NCBI GenBank assembly: GCA_049965715.1 | Contig: JBMFWA010000022.1 | Coordinates: 1-21,261, forward strand | Origin: JAKAFX01 sp049965715 | GTDB taxonomy: Archaea > Thermoplasmatota > Thermoplasmata > Thermoplasmatales > Thermoplasmataceae | Reading direction: 5' to 3' | Length of the DNA: 21,261 bases | In this document: one piece after another, positions 15,927 through 21,261 of the stretch | Layout of the letters: each line of letters begins with the position of its first letter | Position numbering within the stretch: position 1 is the first letter of the stretch | Translations under genes and position numbers: made by a program | The notes under the pieces: generated by a model | Told to the model about the DNA's origin: nothing | Seen by the model: only the letters and a program-made list of their open reading frames with translations | Database searches by the model: none

Positions 15927-16373
15927 ATGAATCCTCTCAAGGTTCTCCCTGGAATTTTTCTTGTTCTCATCGGCTACCTGCTTCTGCTGAGACATGCGAT
16001 ACTATATGTTCCAGTATCGGTGGTAATAGTCGGCATCGCTCTGGTGGTTTATGGTGTGAAGCCTTCAACGGTGACGCTGAAAAGCAGGAAGGTTCTCAAG
16101 GCGACATATGACGGGGTGGTATCCCTCGGGCTTTCCAGAATAGACAGGGGAATTCTGAGGACAGACAGGCAGACCTTTCTCAATACTGTGGACAAAATAA
16201 AGGATTTTATCTCGACACAGCAGTTGATGCCTGAATTCGGCCTTGACTGCATATTCATGCAGTTCAGAGATCAGGTATCCGCAGAAAAGGCCGTCGAGGA
16301 TATCCGCAGGAGAGGAATCACCGCAGATGCAATGCAGGAGAAGGACGGATGGAGAGTCCGGGTCAATTTCTAA
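15927..16373 (+). CDS. Two-TM membrane protein with soluble C-terminal domain
   Basis: A 148-residue protein. Two N-terminal TM helices (about 4-22 and 27-44) form a hairpin with few loop residues. A basic stretch (KPSTVTLKSRKVLKAT) marks the cytoplasmic side, then an α/β domain of about 90 residues follows (IDRGILRTDRQTFLNTVDKIKDF; FGLDCIFMQFRDQVSAEKAVEDIRRRGI; DGWRVRVNF). The C-terminal half resembles a small ferredoxin-like α/β fold, but I cannot name a family. It follows the signalling genes on the same strand and may localise with the membrane kinase; that is inference from location. Confidence 0.7.
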   Translation: MNPLKVLPGIFLVLIGYLLLLRHAILYVPVSVVIVGIALVVYGVKPSTVTLKSRKVLKATYDGVVSLGLSRIDRGILRTDRQTFLNTVDKIKDFISTQQLMPEFGLDCIFMQFRDQVSAEKAVEDIRRRGITADAMQEKDGWRVRVNF

Positions 16374-16601
16374 GATCCTCAGATTTCACGAAATAACGAT
16401 CCTCGTCGAGAATGTGCTGGGGAATCTCAAACATTCTCAGAACTGTTCTTCACTTCATTGGTTCCAAGTATATTTGTGAGATATCAATTTCTTCTGGGGC
16501 TTCTGGTTAACGTCTCCATAATCATATAAAGATACGGAAATGGTTCCGTTCTAAACACCCTGTATTTTTCATACGTGTTCACATTAACGAATCAAAAGGT
16601 A
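16374..16601. other. Intergenic region upstream of the surface-protein gene
   Basis: No convincing gene. It holds a 24-codon minus-strand frame (16434-16363, starting MFEIPQHILDEDRYF) that runs into the preceding gene's 3' end, a plus-strand TATAAAG at 16525-16531, and a 6-bp hairpin (ACGGAA-ATGG-TTCCGT, 16534-16549). None can be assigned a role. Confidence 0.3.
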
Positions 16602-16609
16602 TTTATATT
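16602..16609 (+). promoter_or_regulatory. TATA box of the surface-protein gene
   Basis: TTTATATT within an A/T-rich tract (16600-16624), centred about 22 nt before the GTG start. It closely matches the archaeal TATA consensus and suggests a strong, leaderless promoter. Confidence 0.6.
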
Positions 16610-16627
16610 TATAAATTTTATATAGTT

Positions 16628-19600
16628 GTGTCTAAAAATTATAACCAAATCATAGCAATTGTAATATCCACAGTCATGCTGTTCGCCGGAGCCGCCGTAT
16701 TGACATCCCACTCCAGTGTGGTTGCGGACGGGAATCACCATGCGGACGTGGGTTTTCCATACGGTCAGCTGGCGACGCTTTATATCATAAACAATCTTTC
16801 CACACCCACTCCTTCAAACTTTGACGAGCACATCGTGGTCAACAGTTCTCATTACGCTGGAAATGAAAATGCCAATCTTTCAAACGTTTTCTTCACAATT
16901 TTGGGCGGCTATGTAGTCCCATCATGGCTCCAGTCCGGAAACAGTTATACGGATTACAACACGTCGTTCTGGTTGAGGATAAACAGTTCCATCCCAGCTC
17001 ACAGTGTGCTGGAAATATTCATGGATGCGGCAAGGGTAGGAAACAACATCCTGAACAATTATTCCATAGGTGAAGCCCCGCAGTTAACCAACGATTACGG
17101 GCTGTACGATGACGGATCTCACATCTTCAATCTATATGATAATTTTGCAGGGGCAAAGCTGAACACTTCAAAATGGATTCCCCTGAATTCTAACTACGCA
17201 GTGGATAACGGCATTACATTCACAGCTAGTGATTCCTATATAACATCAAGGGTTCAGTACGCTCATCCGGGTTATGCGGAGGCCTATGGCGTGATGCACT
17301 CACCCTCCACGACCGGCAGTACTTCCTATGATCTTGGTGGAGTTGGATTTGGGAAAGATGGAATGGATTACACAAGTCCAGTAGTCACGTCTGGCTGGGC
17401 CGAAAACATGACAAACGGGCCTGGTCTCACGTTTTATAACGGAGAGGGACCCTTCCAGTACAACTATTCACATTCCATCAACATGAACAACAACCACACC
17501 TTCGGCGTGGGCTTCATAAACGATTCATACACAATCGGAACTGTGGACAACGTATACCAGAATTCCTCAAGGCTACCCTATATTATATCAGGCAGCCAGA
17601 TGCTCAATGTCACGCTTGGTTTTCAGACAAATGATTTCCCGAACTTCAACAATTTCAGATACATATTCGAACTCAATTCCACTGCAAGCGGAATAAATCT
17701 GCCGTTTACATTCCAGTCCTACAACGTTGTCTTCCATGAGAGTGGCCTGCCTGCGGGAACACTTTGGGGAAGAAACATCCCCAATCTGGAAGGCTTCACT
17801 GAAAATGGGGGACTTACCCCGACGGCGTACTCAAATATATCCCTCCCCAACGGCCACTACAACTTCACCATATCCTCCGGTGATTCCGACTACAGGCCGG
17901 CCAACAAAAGCGGGAACTTCACTGTGAACGGGGCGTCCGTAACGATCAATGTGTCGTTTGTGCCTGTCAAATATATAACAAACTTCCATGAATCCGGCGT
18001 ACCTGTGGGATTGGAATGGTCCGCCGAAATCTATGGCGGATCAGTCAATAATGTGACATTTTACAGCACGACAGCATACAACAACATCTCCCTTATGAAC
18101 GGCACTTACGAGGCGATCTTCAACACGACACCAAGTGGATACATCCCGCTGCCTGACATCATGTACTTTTCCGTAAACGGGCTGCCACACAGTTATGTTA
18201 TATTTTATGAATCTCCCCTGAATGCATCCTACGTGAGACCCCTCACATCCTTAAACCCGTCTATGAGGGAACAGTTCACAGGATACAATGATCTGGCTTC
18301 TGGAGGCAGCTTAATTCCATCCATTGCCATAGACAACAGCACCAATGTCCTCTTCAGTGTTGCAAGCACTCAGGGGCTAATCCTGGCATACAACATAACC
18401 ACTGGAAATTATCTCTCCAGTATAATACTTGGCCCTTCATCAATACCGGTTTTCGACTATTATGATCCAGCCAATGGATATCTATACGTCAGCAACGCGG
18501 GCACCGGAAACCTTACAGTGATAAATGCAAAAACAATGTCAATAGTCAAAAATGTGACCCTTGCTGATCTCAGGAACTCAGCATTCAATATCGCCCAGTC
18601 TCCACAGTCTGACCTGATATATGTGTTTGGATACAATGATACAAACAGTAACGACGGCACGGTCTTCACGCTTCAGCCCTCCGGCACTATAGTCGGTGAA
18701 CATAATTTTACGAACCTGGTCCCCCAGTTTTTATTTGAGATATTCTTTCATGTATATCCTGTTGTTCTATCACCCGCCGTCTATGATCAGAACATGATGG
18801 TAGCGAACGGCAGTGGCATAGATGTGCTCAATCTGTCAACAGGATCTGAGAGTTACTATGCTGCGCCTACCTATTATTATCCATCGCTGCTGTATCCATA
18901 TGGTTCATCCGGCAATTACATGGTCAGCAACGAGGTCAATAACACCACTCTTCTTTTCAATGCAAGAAGTTTTGCCTACCTACCGGGACCAGACGTGAAA
19001 GGCCAGATATTCTCTGGATTCACGGATGCCCTGAACGGCTACATATACTTGAGCACTGACAGCAATTTCCCTCCCTACACTGGCAATATCACCGTGGTTT
19101 CACCTGCCAATGGTTCTGTTCTGGCATCAGTTTATGCGTTCACCGGGAGTCCAAGTATGGCTTTCAGCTCACGGAACCAGAGCCTGTTTACCCTTGATTT
19201 TGAGAATGGGGGAAACGATATCCATACTTATTCCGTGACCAAAGCGTTCACAGTCTCATTTTTAGAAAGCGGCCTCCCAAGCGGCAACACATGGTATGTG
19301 AACATAACTGGCGGACCCTCATCAGGCGCACTACAGCCTGGAGCCACCTATTCAGTCACACTGATAAACCAGACTTATTCTTACACAATAGCCACCACAG
19401 ACAAGTCATACAGAGCTACAGGTGGAACATTTGATGCGAACTCCGCCATATCGATTTCGGTTGACTTCTCTCCTGTGAAATACCAGGTAAAGTTCACAGA
19501 ATCGGGTCTCCCCTCAAACGCCGCATGGAAGCTTACACTGAACGGTACTCAGTACAGCAACAGCACAGATCAGATCACCATCGCGCTTATCAATGGAACT

Positions 19601-20044
19601 TACACTTATTCAGTCAGTTCTGTGAGTGGTTATACCATAACCAACGGAACCGGAAGCGTTAAGATAGATGGCTCATCAGTTTCAATAAGCGTGAAGTTCT
19701 CACCTGTGGTGTATCAGGTCACAATTTCAGAGACAGGTCTTCCCGCAAATTCCACATGGACGGTCACTGTAAACGGGCATGAATACAACGTCACAGGCAC
19801 TTATACAACCCTGTCTCTTACAAATGGAACTTACAGTTATTCTGTCAGTTATTTGAGCGGATATTCAATCACAAACAGGACAGGAAACATCACAGTATCC
19901 GGATCGGCGGCTTCAGTGAATGTCAAATTCTCGCCGGTATCCAGGGTCTCATACACTCTATACATTGAGATAGGAGCAGTTGCAGCGGTAATAATAGTTG
20001 CAGGCCTGGCGGCGTACTTATGGAGACGGTCACGAAAAACATAA
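16628..20044 (+). CDS. Large secreted surface protein: DUF2341-like, ESGLP repeats, YVTN-like propeller
   Basis: A 1138-residue cell-surface protein. The signal peptide is about 1-30 (IIAIVISTVMLFAGAAVL). The N-terminal β-sandwich region (about 40-360) carries the ANLSNVFF / VVPSWLQS / GEAPQLTNDYG pattern of DUF2341-like archaeal surface proteins. Two ESGLP repeats follow (about 366-447, 448-528), then a propeller-like region (about 555-868) with NGYLYVSNAGTGNLTVINAKT typical of YVTN blades. Three more ESGLP repeats (about 873-950, 951-1027, 1028-1104) lead to a C-terminal TM anchor (1109-1132) and a basic tail RRSRKT. N-x-S/T sequons are abundant, as expected for a glycosylated exterior protein. 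The start is GTG 16628, chosen from the TATA spacing and the signal-peptide position. Its role (adhesion, ligand binding or envelope) is unknown. Confidence 0.85.
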   Translation: MSKNYNQIIAIVISTVMLFAGAAVLTSHSSVVADGNHHADVGFPYGQLATLYIINNLSTPTPSNFDEHIVVNSSHYAGNENANLSNVFFTILGGYVVPSWLQSGNSYTDYNTSFWLRINSSIPAHSVLEIFMDAARVGNNILNNYSIGEAPQLTNDYGLYDDGSHIFNLYDNFAGAKLNTSKWIPLNSNYAVDNGITFTASDSYITSRVQYAHPGYAEAYGVMHSPSTTGSTSYDLGGVGFGKDGMDYTSPVVTSGWAENMTNGPGLTFYNGEGPFQYNYSHSINMNNNHTFGVGFINDSYTIGTVDNVYQNSSRLPYIISGSQMLNVTLGFQTNDFPNFNNFRYIFELNSTASGINLPFTFQSYNVVFHESGLPAGTLWGRNIPNLEGFTENGGLTPTAYSNISLPNGHYNFTISSGDSDYRPANKSGNFTVNGASVTINVSFVPVKYITNFHESGVPVGLEWSAEIYGGSVNNVTFYSTTAYNNISLMNGTYEAIFNTTPSGYIPLPDIMYFSVNGLPHSYVIFYESPLNASYVRPLTSLNPSMREQFTGYNDLASGGSLIPSIAIDNSTNVLFSVASTQGLILAYNITTGNYLSSIILGPSSIPVFDYYDPANGYLYVSNAGTGNLTVINAKTMSIVKNVTLADLRNSAFNIAQSPQSDLIYVFGYNDTNSNDGTVFTLQPSGTIVGEHNFTNLVPQFLFEIFFHVYPVVLSPAVYDQNMMVANGSGIDVLNLSTGSESYYAAPTYYYPSLLYPYGSSGNYMVSNEVNNTTLLFNARSFAYLPGPDVKGQIFSGFTDALNGYIYLSTDSNFPPYTGNITVVSPANGSVLASVYAFTGSPSMAFSSRNQSLFTLDFENGGNDIHTYSVTKAFTVSFLESGLPSGNTWYVNITGGPSSGALQPGATYSVTLINQTYSYTIATTDKSYRATGGTFDANSAISISVDFSPVKYQVKFTESGLPSNAAWKLTLNGTQYSNSTDQITIALINGTYTYSVSSVSGYTITNGTGSVKIDGSSVSISVKFSPVVYQVTISETGLPANSTWTVTVNGHEYNVTGTYTTLSLTNGTYSYSVSYLSGYSITNRTGNITVSGSAASVNVKFSPVSRVSYTLYIEIGAVAAVIIVAGLAAYLWRRSRKT
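17723..18211 (+). repeat. N-terminal pair of ESGLP repeats
   Basis: Two tandem modules of about 80 residues, each starting FHESG[LV]P.G..W and containing an N-x-S-L-x-NG-x-Y core (NISLPNGHYNF; NISLMNGTYEA). They lie before the propeller and diverge from the C-terminal set. Confidence 0.7.
19244..19939 (+). repeat. C-terminal triplet of ESGLP repeats
   Basis: Three tandem modules of about 77 residues: FLESGLPSGNTW, FTESGLPSNAAW and ISETGLPANSTW. Each has a (L)xNxTYxY(S/T) core and ends in V[DK]FSPV. Units 4 and 5 are the most alike (GTYTYSVSSVSGYTITN versus GTYSYSVSYLSGYSITN), suggesting recent duplication. Confidence 0.75.
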
Positions 20045-20059
20045 TTCAGTAACTATGAG

Positions 20060-20094
20060 ATTGAAGGCAGTTCCGGAATGAATCAGCCTTCAAT
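20060..20094. terminator. Stem-loop between convergent genes
   Basis: ATTGAAGGC (20060-20068) pairs perfectly with GCCTTCAAT (20086-20094) around a 17-nt loop, followed by TTT. It lies 16 nt after the surface-protein stop codon, so it may end or protect that transcript's 3' end. Confidence 0.4.
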
Positions 20095-20200
20095 TTTGAA
20101 ATGGATTCCCATTACGATAAATCAGATTCTTAACTATTTTCGCGATTCTTTTTTCATTTCAGTAAATTGGGATATCCTTTCGGTCCCTTGTAATTGCATT

Positions 20201-20208
20201 TTTATATG
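20201..20208 (+). promoter_or_regulatory. Orphan consensus TATA box
   Basis: TTTATATG preceded by TT, in the convergent gap, reads rightward toward the 3' end of the Mrp gene. An ATG at 20234 (MLKNNYSQAQEISG..., 36 codons) lies 29-30 nt downstream, inside and antisense to the end of mrp. Read leftward the same bases give TATAAAAA. No clear gene uses it. Confidence 0.3.
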
Positions 20209-20276
20209 AATCTGGATCGTGAAACGGTGCGCTATGCTGAAAAATAATTATTCTCAGGCGCAGGAAATAAGCGGAC

Positions 20277-21137
20277 TCAGGAAGCAGTCTGGCTCTTGCT
20301 TCCATCCTCCACGTGCTCCATCAGGTTCTGTGCGATCAGCTTGAAGCTCTCCATCATGCTTTCATTCTTTATGACTGCGGGAACCCCCTGGTCAGCCATG
20401 TCAACAACCTCTGGGAATATGGGTATTCTGCCGAAGAAGGGTATGTTATGCTCCTTTGCGACTCTCTCACCGCCGCCCGTCTTGAATATATTTATCGTCT
20501 CACCGCAGTGCGGGCACTTGAATCCACTCATGTTCTCAATCAGACCAAGCACCTTGAGCTTCATCTGCTGCGCGAAATTTATAGCTTTCCTGGCATCCTG
20601 AAGAGCCACTTCCTGCGGGGTTATGACTATTATGACTCCGTCTGAATCAGGTATAAGTTGAGCGACGGTAAGTGCCTCATCGCCGGTACCGGGCGGAAAA
20701 TCAATGATGACGTAATCAGTATCCTTCCAGGAAACATCCTCAAGAAACTGCTGTATCGCCTTGTGTCTCAGTGCGCCGCGCCATATCACTGCGGTTTCTT
20801 CCGAAGGCAGGAGGAATGCCATGGACACGACCTTGACCCCGTACTGTGTCATGACAGGAACAATGCCGTTATCGTCCGCATAAAGTTTCATCTCGGTGAC
20901 ACCTAGCATCTTCGGGTCATCGGGACCGTTGATATCTGCATCAACAAGCCCAACAGAATATCCCATCTGTGCCAGGGTCACACTCAGGTTGACGGCCACA
21001 GTTGACTTTCCCACGCCTCCCTTGCCGCTCATTACAAGTATTGTATGTTTGACTCCCCTGTACTTTTCAGACTTTCCGGGCGGAGCTATGATGGGCTGTG
21101 GTGGAGGCTCGTTTACCTTGATGTTTCCGTGTGCCAT
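20277..21137 (-). CDS. mrp: Mrp/NBP35-type P-loop ATPase, Fe-S cluster carrier
   Basis: A 286-residue cytoplasmic ATPase of the ParA/MinD-like Mrp (ApbC/NBP35) family that binds and transfers iron-sulfur clusters. The deviant Walker A is MSGKGGVGKST (36-46). Switch I is VDADINGPDDPKMLG, Walker B is VIIDFPPGTGDEAL (143-156), and ITPQEVALQDARKA follows. The CPHC pair (Cys208, Cys211) coordinates the bridging cluster between subunits. The N-terminal ferredoxin-like cysteine cluster of eukaryotic NBP35 is absent; instead there is a Pro-rich leader (NEPPPQPIIAPPGK). The start ATG 21137 is supported by a minus-strand TATA 26 nt upstream. It shares no operon with the rest of the window. Confidence 0.95.
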   Translation of the reverse strand: MAHGNIKVNEPPPQPIIAPPGKSEKYRGVKHTILVMSGKGGVGKSTVAVNLSVTLAQMGYSVGLVDADINGPDDPKMLGVTEMKLYADDNGIVPVMTQYGVKVVSMAFLLPSEETAVIWRGALRHKAIQQFLEDVSWKDTDYVIIDFPPGTGDEALTVAQLIPDSDGVIIVITPQEVALQDARKAINFAQQMKLKVLGLIENMSGFKCPHCGETINIFKTGGGERVAKEHNIPFFGRIPIFPEVVDMADQGVPAVIKNESMMESFKLIAQNLMEHVEDGSKSQTAS

Positions 21138-21157
21138 AACTTCAAGATTGCAGAGGT

Positions 21158-21167
21158 CTATTTTATC
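21158..21167 (-). promoter_or_regulatory. TATA box of mrp
   Basis: GATAAAATAG on the minus strand, centred about 26 nt upstream of ATG 21137, consistent with a leaderless mRNA. Confidence 0.5.
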
Positions 21168-21174
21168 TTTGATC

Positions 21175-21261
21175 CTATTTATTGAGATCGTGTATTAGAT
21201 CTGCTGTAAAATTGAAAAGGTCCTGCACAATTCGGATTTGAAGAGGCGAAAATATGCAGGA
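21175..21261 (-). CDS. Possible C-terminal end of an upstream minus-strand gene
   Basis: The minus-strand frame entering at the window edge is open for 28 codons, ending ...IRIVQDLFNFTADLIHDLNK before TAG 21177-21175. The amphipathic helix is protein-like, but another frame is open over nearly the same length and only 87 nt are visible, so this is weak. Confidence 0.2.
   Translation of the reverse strand, partial: SCIFSPLQIRIVQDLFNFTADLIHDLNK

Noticed and set aside
15783..15995. 70-codon minus-strand frame in the gap before the two-TM gene
   Set aside because: Half of it is antisense to the TM hairpin of the 15927-16373 gene, and no promoter points leftward from its start.
21254..21261. ATG preceded by GAGGCGA at the right edge, possible start of a plus-strand gene
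   Set aside because: Only two and a half codons are visible, so nothing can be supported.
1..21261. CRISPR arrays, tRNA/rRNA genes, IS elements, inteins
   Set aside because: No regularly spaced direct repeats, cloverleaf-like or rRNA sequence, transposase motifs, or insertions in PolB motifs were found by reading both strands.

Overview
The window looks like chromosomal DNA of a Thermoplasmata archaeon, most likely Thermoplasmatales. This rests on several features: AGG/ATA-rich codon use; archaeal TATA boxes about 26 nt upstream of many start codons, implying leaderless mRNAs; an archaeal family B DNA polymerase; and a large secreted protein with repeated [FI]xESGLPxxxxW modules and a YVTN-like propeller, an architecture I know from this group. 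No rRNA, tRNA, CRISPR array, IS element or transposase was seen, and no gene-free stretch exceeds about 260 nt.

Layout. 1-1095: the start of a minus-strand SAM methyltransferase leaving the window, and a six-TM protein of unknown function. 1256-5477: carA-carB (carbamoyl-phosphate synthase), overlapping by 14 nt. 5478-7378: an AT-rich block of small genes with codon use unlike its flanks. It holds a minus-strand nucleotide-sugar/deoxyribosyltransferase-like gene interrupted by an in-frame TAA, a winged-helix regulator, a possible decayed ThiS/MoaD-like remnant, an unrecognised 128-aa gene, and a 50-aa leaderless minus ORF that shares a symmetrical divergent promoter with the next gene. 7385-7789: a small hydrophobic membrane protein. 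7952-10273: family B DNA polymerase. 10276-11151 (minus): D-2-hydroxyacid dehydrogenase.

11211-16373 is a compact protein-phosphorylation locus: a 21-codon small ORF overlapping by ATGA the start of a double zinc-ribbon/FHA protein, then a Ser/Thr kinase with roughly a dozen TM segments placed before the kinase domain, then a PP2C phosphatase, then two small genes of unknown function (one acidic-helical, one with two TM segments). Kinase (writer), phosphatase (eraser) and phosphothreonine reader are adjacent on one strand, so they probably work as one membrane-linked signalling unit. 16628-20044 encodes a 1138-aa secreted, C-terminally anchored surface protein. 20277-21137 (minus) is an Mrp/NBP35-type P-loop ATPase for Fe-S cluster transfer.

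The best leads are the phosphosignalling locus with its coupled small ORF, the divergent promoter with a 10-bp inverted repeat at 7256-7361, and the interrupted gene at 5504-6073.
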